DNA from: JANYHF01 sp963732765
Lineage (GTDB): Bacteria; Pseudomonadota; Alphaproteobacteria; Rhizobiales; Hyphomicrobiaceae
Direction: 5' to 3'
Assembly (NCBI GenBank): GCA_963732765.1
Contig: CAVTAS010000008.1
Coordinates: 248,001 to 312,000 of the forward strand
DNA length: 64,000 bases
Both the position numbers and the translations under genes were made by a program. The notes under the pieces were generated by a model. The model had not been told where the DNA came from and ran no database searches. It was given only the letters and a program-made list of their open reading frames with translations. Below, one piece after another: positions 1-9,129 of this stretch (the stretch's first letter is position 1; every line of letters begins with the position of its first letter).

Positions 1-2178
1 CTTCTTGCCCATGGCGCGGCGCAACAGATCGGCTTCGCCAAGCGAATAGCCGGACAACACCTGGGCGATCTGCATCACCTGTTCCTGGTAGATGATGACG
101 CCGTAGGTCTCCTCCAGGATCGGATTCAGCATTGGGTGCAGGGAGGCGACGGTTTCCACGCCGTGCTTGCGGTTGACGTACGTTGGGATGTTGTCCATCG
201 GGCCGGGGCGGTAGAGCGCCACCATGGCGATGATGTCTCCGAAGCGGTCCGGTTTCAGTTTGCGCAGCGCATCGCGCATGCCAGTGGATTCCAGCTGGAA
301 CACACCAACCGTATCGCCACGGCTCATCAGCTCGTAGGACTTGGTATCGTCGAGTGGTAGCAGCGCGATGTCGAGGTCCCGCCCGCTCTTGCGCACCAGC
401 TCTTCGGCGCGCCGCAACACCGTCAGAGTCTTCAGGCCGAGGAAATCGAATTTGACCAGTCCGGCCTGTTCCACCCATTTCATGTTGAATTGGGTTGCAG
501 GCAGTTCGGAGCGGGGATCGCGATAAAGCGGCACGAGGTCCACAAGGGGCCGGTCGGCGATCACCACGCCGGCAGCGTGGGTTGAGGCGTTACGGTTCAG
601 GCCCTCGAGTCTCAGTGCAATATCAATGAGTTGGCTGACGGCCGGTTCGGCGTCGCGGGCTTCTTGCAGGGGCGCTTCGGTCAGTAGCGCTTCGGCCAGT
701 GTGACTGGTTTGGCTGGGTTGTTGGGCACCAGCTTGCACAACCGGTCGACCTGCCCATAGGGCATCTGCAACACGCGGCCCACATCGCGCAGCACGGCGC
801 GGGCTTGCAGGCGGCCAAAAGTGATGATCTGGGCCACGCGATCGGCACCATACTTGCCCTGGACATAGCGGATTACCTCGTCGCGCCGTTCCTGGCAGAA
901 GTCGATGTCGAAGTCCGGCATCGAGACGCGTTCCGGGTTCAAGAAGCGCTCGAACAGCAGGCCGAAGCGCATCGGATCGAGGTCGGTGATGGTCAGCGCC
1001 CAGGCGACAACCGAGCCGGCGCCCGAGCCGCGTCCCGGACCAACCGGGATACCTTGCGCCTTGGCCCATTTGATGAAATCGGCCACGATCAGGAAGTAGC
1101 CGGGAAATTTCATGCGGGTGATGACCGACAGCTCGAAAGCCAGCCGCTCGCGGTACTGTTCGGCCGAAAAGCCTGGCGCAAGACCGGAAATCTCAAGTCG
1201 TTTCGCTAAGCCTACTTCGGCTTGCCCGGTCAATTCGCGCGCCTCGGCCTCGGCTTGCGTGGCGGTGTCCATGCCGGCCACAGCGGCCACGAAGGGGGGC
1301 AAGATGGGCTTGCGCGTAAGCGGCCGGAAGGCCGTGCGGCGAGTAATTTCCAGTGTATTTTCAATGGCTTCCGGCAAGTCTGCGAACAGCTGGGCCATCT
1401 CGGCCTGGGTCTTGAACGAGTGGTTGCGGCTCAGCCGGCGGCGCTCGTCGACGCTGACGTGGCTGCCTTCGGCGACGCAGATCAGGGCGTCGTGGGCCTC
1501 GTAATCATCGGCGGTAGCGAAGTAGGGCTCGTTGCTGGCGACGATTGGCAGGTCCAGGCGGTAGGCGAGGGCGATCAGATCCGCCTCCACCCGCTGTTCT
1601 TGGTCTAGTCCATGGCGCTGCACTTCCACATAGAGGCGGTCGCCGAAGGCGGCGTGCAGCTCTTTAAGGCGCGCCTCCGCCAGCTCCATCTGGTCGCTCG
1701 CCAGCGCGCTATCCACTGGTCCATCGGGGCCGCCGGTGAGGCAGATCAGGCCGGCATTCTTTTCCAGCACCAGCGCCAGCGGCACGTGCGGATCGGCGCT
1801 GCCGTGGTCCTCCAGATAGACCCGGCTGGACAGCGCCATCAAGTTGGCATAGCCCTGTTCGCTCTTGGCGATAAGCGCGATGCGATGACAAATGATATTC
1901 AAATTCAATGGCTTGAGTGGTTCAGGCTTGTCCTGTGGCGGGGCGAAATTCACCTCCAGCGTGCAGCCGATGATGGGCTGAATGCCGGCCCCCGCCATCT
2001 TCTCGGAGAACTCCAGCGCGCCGAACAGGTTGTTAGTGTCGGTGAGCGCAAGCGCCACCATGCCGTCGGCCTTGGCCTGCTTGGCCAGCACTTCGATCTT
2101 CAGCGCGCCTTCCAGCAGCGAATAGGCTGAATGGACCCGCAAATGCACAAAGCGTGGGCTCTGTTTGGTCTCCGCCAT
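1..2178 (-). CDS. dnaE: DNA polymerase III subunit alpha, 5' part (cut by window edge)
   Basis: Replicative DNA polymerase catalytic subunit, acting in the polymerase III holoenzyme. The first 726 codons are present and the frame is open to base 1, so the C-terminal thumb, OB-fold and tau-binding parts lie outside. The N-terminal PHP domain is recognisable from HLRVHSAYSLLEGA near residue 12 and NLFGALEF near residue 48. The palm carries MPDFDIDF at about residues 420-427, holding the first two catalytic aspartates, and FDFLGLKTL further on, holding the third. GPGRGAGSGS just before the palm motif is also typical. The ATG at 2178 gives MAETKQSPRFVHL, the normal DnaE start. No frame break was found in the part present. 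Confidence 0.96.
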   Translation of the reverse strand, partial: MAETKQSPRFVHLRVHSAYSLLEGALKIEVLAKQAKADGMVALALTDTNNLFGALEFSEKMAGAGIQPIIGCTLEVNFAPPQDKPEPLKPLNLNIICHRIALIAKSEQGYANLMALSSRVYLEDHGSADPHVPLALVLEKNAGLICLTGGPDGPVDSALASDQMELAEARLKELHAAFGDRLYVEVQRHGLDQEQRVEADLIALAYRLDLPIVASNEPYFATADDYEAHDALICVAEGSHVSVDERRRLSRNHSFKTQAEMAQLFADLPEAIENTLEITRRTAFRPLTRKPILPPFVAAVAGMDTATQAEAEARELTGQAEVGLAKRLEISGLAPGFSAEQYRERLAFELSVITRMKFPGYFLIVADFIKWAKAQGIPVGPGRGSGAGSVVAWALTITDLDPMRFGLLFERFLNPERVSMPDFDIDFCQERRDEVIRYVQGKYGADRVAQIITFGRLQARAVLRDVGRVLQMPYGQVDRLCKLVPNNPAKPVTLAEALLTEAPLQEARDAEPAVSQLIDIALRLEGLNRNASTHAAGVVIADRPLVDLVPLYRDPRSELPATQFNMKWVEQAGLVKFDFLGLKTLTVLRRAEELVRKSGRDLDIALLPLDDTKSYELMSRGDTVGVFQLESTGMRDALRKLKPDRFGDIIAMVALYRPGPMDNIPTYVNRKHGVETVASLHPMLNPILEETYGVIIYQEQVMQIAQVLSGYSLGEADLLRRAMGKK

Positions 2179-2268
2179 GATCCTTATCCCCGCCCGCAAC
2201 ACCGTTCTCACGCCAGATCGCCTATGCAACGATTCGGTGCAAGACATCAATACGTTCACATTTTGTTC

Positions 2269-2278
2269 TTGACGTCAA
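2269..2278. promoter_or_regulatory. 10-bp perfect palindrome in the dnaE/amidohydrolase divergent gap
   Basis: TTGACGTCAA is self-complementary and sits in the 149-bp gap between the divergent dnaE and amidohydrolase genes, 50 bp before the latter's start. It contains a TTGACG that could be a -35 element and is followed by an AT-rich stretch. It could be a regulator site or only part of a promoter; nothing in the sequence decides this. Confidence 0.3.
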
Positions 2279-2327
2279 TTGATAATTTATGCGACTGTGT
2301 AGGAGAAATCGAGGAGGGATCGATAAC

Positions 2328-4010
2328 ATGCTGGGTTCTGCGATGAATTTTGCCGACCTGGTTGTAACCAATGCCAAAGTTCTCACGATGGACCCTGTCC
2401 GTCCCTCAGCCGAGGCGGTCGCGGTCACGGGGAACCGGATCGTCGCTGTCGGGACGCGCGCCGAGGTCGAGGCGCTCAAAGCCAAGCACACGCGCGTGGT
2501 GGATGCGCGCGGCGGTACGGTGACGCCGGGACTGATCGAGGGGCACTTGCATCTCTTCATGGGAGCGGCCGAACTCGACAATCTCAATCTCTCTGGGGTG
2601 GTGGGCCTGGAGGCCCTTGCAACCGCGGTCCGCAAGTATGCTGCGAGTAAGCCGGACCTGAAGCTCGTGTTCGCCAACCAGGCGTCCTACACCTTGCTCG
2701 GCGACACCGTGATCCCCTCCCGCCACGACCTCGATCGCGTGCTGCCTGACCGGCCGTTCGCCATGATGACCTACGATCATCATACGGTCTATGCCAACAC
2801 CAAGGCGCTGCAGCTTGCAGGTGTGCTCAAGGGCGCTCCGGTCCCCAAAGGTTCGGAAATCGTCATGGGCGCCGACGGCCTTGCCAGCGGCGAACTGATC
2901 GAACCGGGCGCCTTTCGCTATATCCTTGCGCTCACGCCGACCGCGGGGCGGGACGCGCTGGGCTTTACCGAGGCCGAGGATCCCAATCCGGCCCCGACAG
3001 CTGCAGAGCGGGCCATCGACCGCGCCATCATGCTGCGTGGGCAGACCTATTGCGCCAGCTACGGTTTCACCAGCGCGCACAATATGGACGGCAATTTCTA
3101 TCAGTTGGAGCTACTGCAGGAGATCGATGCGGCAGGGGACTGCCTTTTGCGCTGTCAGAGCCCATTCCATTACAAGAACACGTTTGCCCTCGCGCGCCTT
3201 GCCGAGGCCGCCGAGATGAAGCACCGGTATGCCTCGGAGCGGGTCAGCTCCGGGCGCATCAAGCTGTTCATGGATGGCGTCATCGAAAGTTGGACCGCCC
3301 TGACGCTGGAGGAGTACCCCGACAAGCCGGGATGCTACGGCGCGCCTAACTTCTCGGCCGACGAGTTTAATGCTCTGGCCGTGGAAGCCGACCGGCTGGG
3401 TCTGCAGATCTCCGTGCATGCTATTGCGGATGGCGCGGTGCGGCGCACGCTCGATGGCTTCGCTGCCGCCCGCGCCGCCAATGGTCCGCGCGACAGCCGC
3501 CATCGCATCGAGCATATCGAGACCATCCATCCCGCCGATCTGCCTCGGCTGAAGGACCTTGGCGTGGTCGCCAGTCTGCAGCCGACCCATGCGCCCGGAG
3601 TGATCTTTCCCGAACAGCCTGGCCTTTCGCGCGTCCGGCCCCGCGACATGCCGTATGCCTACGCCTGGGAAACCATCCGCAAATCCGGCGCTCACATCAT
3701 GTTCAACAGCGACTGGCCGGTGTCGCCCATCGATCCCATGCTGTCGATAGCCGGAGCGATGACGCGCAAAACCTATCGGCCGGGCGATCCGCCACAGCAG
3801 CAGACGCTGCTGCAGGCGCTCGCGGGCTATACGACCGGTGCCGCCTACGGCGAGCATATGGAGAACAAGAAGGGCATGCTGAAGGTCGGCATGCTGGCCG
3901 ATATCGCCGTATGGAGCGCCGATCTGGAACGTACCGACCCAGCGGTGCTGACGGAGGTGAAGGCGATAGCGACCATCTGCGATGGGCGGGTGACGCATCA
4001 GGTGGGGTGA
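2328..4010 (+). CDS. YtcJ-type metal-dependent amidohydrolase
   Basis: Amidohydrolase-superfamily (Amidohydro_3/YtcJ) enzyme of 560 residues that should hydrolyse an amide or related C-N bond of a small molecule; the substrate is unknown. The order of motifs fits the family: an N-terminal small beta domain (LVVTNAKVLTMD), the metal site EGHLHLF (usually DxHxH), a lysine-containing KLFMDGVIES, then HAIADGA and HRIEHIE histidines, the catalytic-type aspartate in NSDWPVSPIDP, and a closing GMLADIAVW. I chose the ATG at 2328 because GAGGAGG lies 10 bases upstream; an in-frame codon at 2289 and an ATG at 2343 are less well placed. No signal peptide is seen, so it is probably cytoplasmic. It lies 133 bp before the RuBisCO-like gene on the same strand. 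Confidence 0.85.
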   Translation: MLGSAMNFADLVVTNAKVLTMDPVRPSAEAVAVTGNRIVAVGTRAEVEALKAKHTRVVDARGGTVTPGLIEGHLHLFMGAAELDNLNLSGVVGLEALATAVRKYAASKPDLKLVFANQASYTLLGDTVIPSRHDLDRVLPDRPFAMMTYDHHTVYANTKALQLAGVLKGAPVPKGSEIVMGADGLASGELIEPGAFRYILALTPTAGRDALGFTEAEDPNPAPTAAERAIDRAIMLRGQTYCASYGFTSAHNMDGNFYQLELLQEIDAAGDCLLRCQSPFHYKNTFALARLAEAAEMKHRYASERVSSGRIKLFMDGVIESWTALTLEEYPDKPGCYGAPNFSADEFNALAVEADRLGLQISVHAIADGAVRRTLDGFAAARAANGPRDSRHRIEHIETIHPADLPRLKDLGVVASLQPTHAPGVIFPEQPGLSRVRPRDMPYAYAWETIRKSGAHIMFNSDWPVSPIDPMLSIAGAMTRKTYRPGDPPQQQTLLQALAGYTTGAAYGEHMENKKGMLKVGMLADIAVWSADLERTDPAVLTEVKAIATICDGRVTHQVG

Positions 4011-4143
4011 CCTAAGCTAAGAGGGCAGGCCGTCCGCTTGCCGACGTCAAGCCCGCAAACTTCGCACCTCCTGCCCCCGATTTGCCTCCTCGACCGGCCT
4101 GTTCTAGATCACACGCACCATCAACAGTGAACCCGCGAACCCC

Positions 4144-5259
4144 ATGCCCGCCACACCAGCCGCAAGCCATCTCACCGCCACCTATCTGGTGCGGTCCACC
4201 GCTTCCGAGATCGAGGCGCGGGCGACCGGGATTGCGGTCGAGCAGAGCGTGGAAATGCCGGTCGCGCCAATCGACGATCCATTCGTGCGCGACACCATCA
4301 TCGGCCGCGTGGTGGGCATCAAGGAACGCTCCGCCGGAGTGTTCGAGGTGCGCATCGGGCTGTCGCTCGCCAGTTGCGGGACGGATGCGGGTCAGCTGTT
4401 CAATATGCTCTTTGGCAATTCCTCGATCCAGGACGATGTCACGCTCTACGACGTCGATCTTCCGCCCGAAATGCTGACAACCTTCGGTGGGCCGCGCCAT
4501 GGCATGGCGGCCTTGCGCGAGCGGGTGGGCGCGCAGGGACGGGCCTTGACCGCGTCGGCGCTGAAGCCGCAGGGCTTGCCGCCAGATGGCCTTGCAGCGC
4601 TGGCAGGCCGGTTGGCGGCGGGCGGTCTCGATTACATCAAGGACGATCACGGGCTCGCCGAGCAGACCTATTCGCCCTTCGCCGCGCGCGTGCCAGCAGT
4701 GATGACGGCCGTACGGGCAGCCAACAAGGCCACCGGGCGCGCGACACGCTACCTGCCCAGCCTGTCGGGCGCGCTCGACGCCATGCGCGGCCAACTCGCC
4801 GTAGCGCGCGCCGAGGGCGTCGATTGCGTGCTGATTTCGCCCATGATCGCGGGTGTCAGCACATTCCAGACACTGGTCGCCGAGCATCCCGATCTGGCCT
4901 TCGTCACGCATCCGGCGCTGGCGGGGGCGTCGCGCATTGCGCCGCCGGTGCATTTCGGCAAGCTGTTCCGCCTCATCGGCGCCGATGGCGTTGTTTATCC
5001 CAACTACGGCGGGCGCTTTGCCTATTCGCCCGAAACCTGCCGCCAGGTCGCCACGACCGCGACCGGGCCATGGGGCGCCCTGAAACCCTCAGTCCCGATC
5101 CCGGCCGGGGGCATGACGGCCGAACGGGTTCCCGAAATGCTGGCATTCTATGGCCGCGACGTCATGTTGCTGATCGGCGGCGGCCTGCTGGCGTCGGGCA
5201 AGGACTTGACTGCCGCAACCCAGCGCTTTGTTGCGGCGGTCGAAAGCTATCAGTACTGA
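4144..5259 (+). CDS. RuBisCO-like protein (form IV, non-CO2-fixing)
   Basis: A 371-residue member of the RuBisCO large-subunit superfamily, shorter than true RuBisCO (about 460-475). The TIM-barrel motifs are recognisable but altered. ALKPQG keeps the first lysine of the IKPK loop. GGLDYIKDDHG (residues 160-170) keeps the carbamylated lysine (K166) and the following aspartate (D168), but the metal-binding glutamate is histidine (H169). The loop-6 lysine region reads GGRFAY, not GKLEG. AGGM replaces SGG, and IGGGLLASG keeps the phosphate loop. These losses exclude carboxylase activity. Known RLPs are enolases or isomerases of the methionine-salvage and MTA-isoprenoid routes, or act on apiose-derived sugar acids. 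The cupin gene 59 bp downstream makes the first group attractive, but this is inference. Confidence 0.85.
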   Translation: MPATPAASHLTATYLVRSTASEIEARATGIAVEQSVEMPVAPIDDPFVRDTIIGRVVGIKERSAGVFEVRIGLSLASCGTDAGQLFNMLFGNSSIQDDVTLYDVDLPPEMLTTFGGPRHGMAALRERVGAQGRALTASALKPQGLPPDGLAALAGRLAAGGLDYIKDDHGLAEQTYSPFAARVPAVMTAVRAANKATGRATRYLPSLSGALDAMRGQLAVARAEGVDCVLISPMIAGVSTFQTLVAEHPDLAFVTHPALAGASRIAPPVHFGKLFRLIGADGVVYPNYGGRFAYSPETCRQVATTATGPWGALKPSVPIPAGGMTAERVPEMLAFYGRDVMLLIGGGLLASGKDLTAATQRFVAAVESYQY

Positions 5260-5318
5260 TCGTTTTGTATCGAAGTCAAATCTGCTGTGTGCGGCGTATT
5301 TAAGCAGGAAGCAAGCTC

Positions 5319-5807
5319 ATGAGCATCGAGTCCGACCCCAAAACCGCATTGCAGGGCAGCGCCCGCCGCGCCTTCAAGCCTGACTACCTCTGGGACCGTG
5401 TGGAAGTCCATCCGTACAAGGAGGACGAGCGCGCGCTGTTCAAGGATGTGACGCGCCAGACGCTGTTCTTGCGCCCCGATATCGCGGGCGAGTTGCGCTA
5501 TTTCGAAGTCGGACCGAACGGCTTCTCCACGTTGGAAAAGCACCAGCATGTGCATGGCGTGCTGATCCTGCGCGGCCGGGGACAGGCGCTGATCGGGGCC
5601 GAGGTGGTCGATCTCAATACCAACGATCTGGTCACGGTTCCGCCCATGACCTGGCATCAGTTCCGCGCCCTTTCGGACGGCCCGCTTGGTTTCCTCTGCA
5701 TGGTCGACGCCGCGCGTGACAAGCCGCAACTGCCCGAGCCGGCCGATATCGCGGCGCTGCGCAAGAACAGCCGCATCGCGGCGTTTTTTGATGGCGAGAG
5801 AGGCTAG
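5319..5807 (+). CDS. Small cupin-domain protein paired with the RuBisCO-like protein
   Basis: A 162-residue single-cupin protein. The first cupin motif contains KHQHVHGVLILRGRG (histidines 75, 77 and possibly 79) and the second PPMTWHQF (H113), so a three-histidine metal site is likely; the usual motif-1 glutamate is not evident. AGGAAG precedes the ATG at a good distance. It follows the RuBisCO-like gene by 59 bp on the same strand and is probably co-transcribed. In Rhodospirillum rubrum a cupin works with an RLP as a methylsulfurylase that releases methanethiol from methylthio-xylulose 5-phosphate. Whether this pair does the same is inference; a general sugar-phosphate isomerase or dioxygenase role is also possible. 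Confidence 0.75.
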   Translation: MSIESDPKTALQGSARRAFKPDYLWDRVEVHPYKEDERALFKDVTRQTLFLRPDIAGELRYFEVGPNGFSTLEKHQHVHGVLILRGRGQALIGAEVVDLNTNDLVTVPPMTWHQFRALSDGPLGFLCMVDAARDKPQLPEPADIAALRKNSRIAAFFDGERG

Positions 5808-5820
5808 AGCCTGTCTGCTA

Positions 5821-6038
5821 GCGCCGTGCGGGAGTTTCCAACCGCTTCCCGGACTCTGACGCGCCTGTTGGCGCGGCAGAGATCCGGGATCCTTGCCTGG
5901 TTCGACTCCAGCACAACTGGCGCATTTGCCGTGGCAAAAGGGCGCAGAGTTGGTCCCGCAATCCCTTTCGCCAGGTAAGGGTCCGGATGTTCGGCGCGCA
6001 AGAAGAAAGGCGCGCCGAATTCCGGGAAGCGTAGGAGA
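5821..6038 (-). repeat. Dispersed twin-hairpin element, family B, copy 1
   Basis: About 218 bp, clearly homologous in inverted orientation to 30327-30543. Read on the minus strand it holds a GC-rich hairpin near each end (CCCGGA...TCCGGG outer arms with GGCGCGC-type inner stems) and a middle segment containing CGCCAGTTGTGCTGGAG. CGCTTCCCGGA near one end and TCCGGGAAGCG near the other are inverted copies. No convincing coding frame is seen. It fills most of the 264-bp gap between the cupin gene and the convergent secreted-protein gene. Confidence 0.75.
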
Positions 6039-6071
6039 CACCGATTTCCACCGAGGGGAGCCCCCCAAAAC

Positions 6072-8216
6072 TTACTCGTTCGCAGTTGCGGTCAGATCGA
6101 CTTTGTCCAGAATCTTGTCTGGCGCGGCGATGTCGCCGGCGCCGACGCCGTCCTTGGCGCTGGCCTTGACGATGAGCGTGCGGGGATCGGCCAGGAATTT
6201 GGCGATCGCGTTGGCGAGTGTCCTGGCGGCGGGGGAGTTGCCCAGCAGGGTCGGGATGCCGACGGCCGCTCCCGCGATCAGCGCGCTTTTCATCTCGGCC
6301 TCGGACTGGCCGGCCTGTTTGGCCTGCATGGCCAAGACTTTCTGGAACAGCGTGGAATTCTCCACCCGCACTTCTGCCGACGTCAGAATGACGCCGAGCA
6401 TCGCAGCCTGGCGCACGAATTCGTCGCCGATGAAGGCCTCGCGTGGCACGTTGTCGAGCGTGCCCGAGACGAACACCTTGCCCAGGCCTTCGCCCGAGAG
6501 CGCAAACTCGCCGATCTTGAGCTGTTGCGTCGCCTCGTTCCAGCCGGCGTCGATTTTCGAGGAGAGATCGACGTCGTTGATGCCGGCAGCGCGCGCCATC
6601 TCGAATTCGGGCTTGTCGGGCGGGAAGACGAACTTGAGGTGATCGGCCGTCATCGCCAATGCGCTCGGAAGACCGGACGCGTGGTACCCCGGGCGGATGC
6701 TGAAGGCGCCCAACGAAAACTTCACGGGGGTCGGCGCTGCTTCGGGAGTGGCTGCGTCCGGCGGCGTCAGCGTGTCGACATCGATGCCGTCAATGCGCAT
6801 CTCGTCGAGCCGCGGCATCTTCAGCTTGGTCATGTCGGGTGGGGCGATCTGGCCATCGGGGCCCGGCGTCATGCTGGTGATGCTCGTGACGTAATCGCCG
6901 ATGCCGGACAGGAATTCGCGGTAGTCCAGGCCACGCAGCGACCAGTTGCCGAGGCGAAGCTTGCCTTGCGGCGCGCGCACATCGACGCCTTGCAAGGCGA
7001 TGTCGCCGATCCGGGCCTTGGCAATGTCGGTGATGGCGAAGCGGGCCATGGCGATGGAGACTGGCTTGCCGGTCGCCGGGTCCTCGGGGATTTCGAATCC
7101 AAGGTCCGAGATCTCAAGCTTGCCCAAGGAATAGTTGGTGTACACGTCCAAGATCGCCTTCAGGAACTCGGGCGGCGGCGGCGCGCCTTTCTGCTGATCT
7201 TCCAGCTGCGGCAGATACTTCATCATCGCGGCGATGCTGGCCAGCATCGGCTTGAAGTCGAACCTGCTCAGCTGATACTTGCCCAGGTGTGCGCTGCCTT
7301 TGGCCGACTTGATGTCGATGCCTTCGACCGTAAGGTCGCCAAGGTTCGCATCGGCCAGATCGGTCAGCGACACGCGCTTCATGAGGAACGTCACGGGATC
7401 GACGCCGCCGGCCGGATCGCCGGTGAAGTTGACCTTGAGGTCGTTCAGCTCCATGCCGCCGATCGCGAATGCAGCGTATACATCTAGAATTCCCGACATG
7501 AAGTCGGTCAGGGTCTTCATCTCCTCGAGCGAGGGTTTTTCGCCGTCTTTGGGCGGCACCGGCAGCTTCTTGAACAACTCGACCAGCGGTATCGTCAGTG
7601 GCCGTCCCTTCAGGTCGCGCGCGGTCGCCGGGCCCATGCTGATGTCGAGGTTCGGCAGTGTGATGGTGTAGCTGTCGATGGAGGTTGCAGAGTAGAGCGG
7701 CTGCAACGGCATGTCGGACGACGTGGCGGCCTCGGTGACCATGCGCGCGCCGGCGGCTAGATCGAGCTTGCTGGCATGGATGCCGCGCATGACGGCGCCC
7801 ATCGGCTTGCCGTCGGGCATCTTGGCGGTGAGCGTGGCAGAGCCGAAATCGATCTGTCCGACCACGCCATTGACGATGTCGGTGATCTTGCCGTCGCGGT
7901 AGACCAAGGACTGGCTGATCGGTCCGTAGGACTGATCGAACTGCATTTCCGGGATGACGATGCTCTTGGCCGAGAACTTGGCGAACTGCTCGACCAGTGA
8001 GCCTGTCGCTTTGCCCGTGAACAGCGCCTTGATCTCATCGGCGTTGAGCGTGGAGTCGGTCACGTCCATATGCTTGATGACGTATTTACCGATGCCCATG
8101 TCGAGCACCACGTCGTCGATGCCAACCGTTGCCGCGGCAGCCGGTGCGGCGAGCAATGCGATGGCGGCGGCCAGCAGAGCACGGCGGACGTCGCGAAGTT
8201 TGGGACGCAGCGGCAT
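6072..8216 (-). CDS. Secreted protein of unknown function with internal repeats
   Basis: A 714-residue protein I do not recognise. It begins MPLRPKLRDVRRALLAAAI, followed by more small hydrophobic residues ending APAAAAT, a signal peptide with an AxA-type cleavage site, so it is exported to the periplasm or beyond. Two repeats of about 105 residues are visible, near 239-345 and 352-455; each runs ILDVY, then a VSLTD/FAITD segment, GDLTVEGIDI/GDIALQGVDV, and LGKYQLSRFDF/LGNWSLRGLDY. The repeating short amphipathic strands suggest a beta-rich fold like outer-membrane or AsmA-type proteins (inference). The start at 8216 is supported by GAGGT six bases upstream; upstream codons in this frame are antisense to pyridoxal kinase. 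Confidence 0.7.
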   Translation of the reverse strand: MPLRPKLRDVRRALLAAAIALLAAPAAAATVGIDDVVLDMGIGKYVIKHMDVTDSTLNADEIKALFTGKATGSLVEQFAKFSAKSIVIPEMQFDQSYGPISQSLVYRDGKITDIVNGVVGQIDFGSATLTAKMPDGKPMGAVMRGIHASKLDLAAGARMVTEAATSSDMPLQPLYSATSIDSYTITLPNLDISMGPATARDLKGRPLTIPLVELFKKLPVPPKDGEKPSLEEMKTLTDFMSGILDVYAAFAIGGMELNDLKVNFTGDPAGGVDPVTFLMKRVSLTDLADANLGDLTVEGIDIKSAKGSAHLGKYQLSRFDFKPMLASIAAMMKYLPQLEDQQKGAPPPPEFLKAILDVYTNYSLGKLEISDLGFEIPEDPATGKPVSIAMARFAITDIAKARIGDIALQGVDVRAPQGKLRLGNWSLRGLDYREFLSGIGDYVTSITSMTPGPDGQIAPPDMTKLKMPRLDEMRIDGIDVDTLTPPDAATPEAAPTPVKFSLGAFSIRPGYHASGLPSALAMTADHLKFVFPPDKPEFEMARAAGINDVDLSSKIDAGWNEATQQLKIGEFALSGEGLGKVFVSGTLDNVPREAFIGDEFVRQAAMLGVILTSAEVRVENSTLFQKVLAMQAKQAGQSEAEMKSALIAGAAVGIPTLLGNSPAARTLANAIAKFLADPRTLIVKASAKDGVGAGDIAAPDKILDKVDLTATANE

Positions 8217-8308
8217 GACGACCTCATGAGTTTCCGATGGCTGACGAATTGGCAGGCTACCAGAGCAGAGCAATTGAAATATCTCGCCAATGGATTTGTC
8301 CACAAGCG

Positions 8309-9112
8309 CTACGCCAACAGTGTGACGGCAAGTTGCAATTCGTCGGCCCCGGCGCTGGCGTCGATCGCGGTGCGCACGCCGGCAACGGCTGACTGCAGCG
8401 CGGCTTGGGAGGTCGCCCCGTTGAGGGTTGCGCCGAGATAGAGCGCGGCCAGCAGATCGCCGGTACCGTGCGGGACTTTGGCAAGGCGCGGCACCGCGGC
8501 CTCGGTTACGCCAGCACGGGCGCACAAGAGGTTGACCAGTTTGCCGCCCGCTCCGGGGACGGAGGTTGCGACCACGGTCGGCACCGCGAGGGTTGCCGCA
8601 GCTGCGGCCGCGCTTACCGGGTCGGTCACCGGGCATCCGCTCAGCCAGGCCAGTTCGAAGCGGTTCGGCGTCAGGATCGTGGCCAGCGGCAACAGCTGCT
8701 CGCGTACCGCGTGGGCTGCGGGTTCCTCGATATAGAGCCCCTTGGGGTCGTCGCCGAGCACGGGATCGACCAGCACCAGCGGGGCCGGCACCAGTGGGGA
8801 AAGGCGGGCTGCCGCGACCATGGCGATGATCTCGGCTGCGGCCGCGACATGCCCGGTCGACGGCAGATAGCCGGTGCTGACGGCATCGATCTGCGCGAGC
8901 CAGCCGTTGCCGGCCAGCGCCAGCGCCATCGCCAGCATGGTGTCGGGAGCGATCCGCGTGCCCGCGACCTTGGGGTGCCCGGGATGGTTGGACAGCACCA
9001 CGGTCGGTAGCGGCCAGACCTCATGGCCAAGCCGCTGCAGCGCGGGCACGGCGGCCGAATTGCCGACATGGCCGCGCACGACCTGGGACGAAATGGCGAG
9101 GATGCGGGCCAT
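8309..9112 (-). CDS. pdxY: Pyridoxal kinase (PdxY-like)
   Basis: Phosphorylates pyridoxal or pyridoxine to the 5'-phosphate, the PLP salvage step, in the cytoplasm. The 267-residue length and motifs fit the PfkB/ribokinase-fold pyridoxal kinases: SSQVVRGHVGNSAA at residues 8-21, PVLGDDPKGLY in the middle, LTPNRFE, and the catalytic PHGTGDLLAALYLG near the C-terminus with the general-base aspartate in GTGD. It lies 17 bp downstream of the DUF6460 gene on the same strand. Several PLP-dependent enzymes follow within 8 kb, which would use its product, but co-regulation is not shown. Discrimination between PdxY and PdxK is not certain from sequence alone. Confidence 0.88.
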   Translation of the reverse strand: MARILAISSQVVRGHVGNSAAVPALQRLGHEVWPLPTVVLSNHPGHPKVAGTRIAPDTMLAMALALAGNGWLAQIDAVSTGYLPSTGHVAAAAEIIAMVAAARLSPLVPAPLVLVDPVLGDDPKGLYIEEPAAHAVREQLLPLATILTPNRFELAWLSGCPVTDPVSAAAAAATLAVPTVVATSVPGAGGKLVNLLCARAGVTEAAVPRLAKVPHGTGDLLAALYLGATLNGATSQAALQSAVAGVRTAIDASAGADELQLAVTLLA

Positions 9113-9129
9113 GTGTGGTCTTCAAGGGT

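Noticed and set aside
5890..5915. T-arm-like stretch GGTTCGACTCCAGC suggesting a tRNA end
   Set aside because: No acceptor, D or anticodon arms surround it, and the second family B copy changes the TTCGA loop, so it is part of a repeat.
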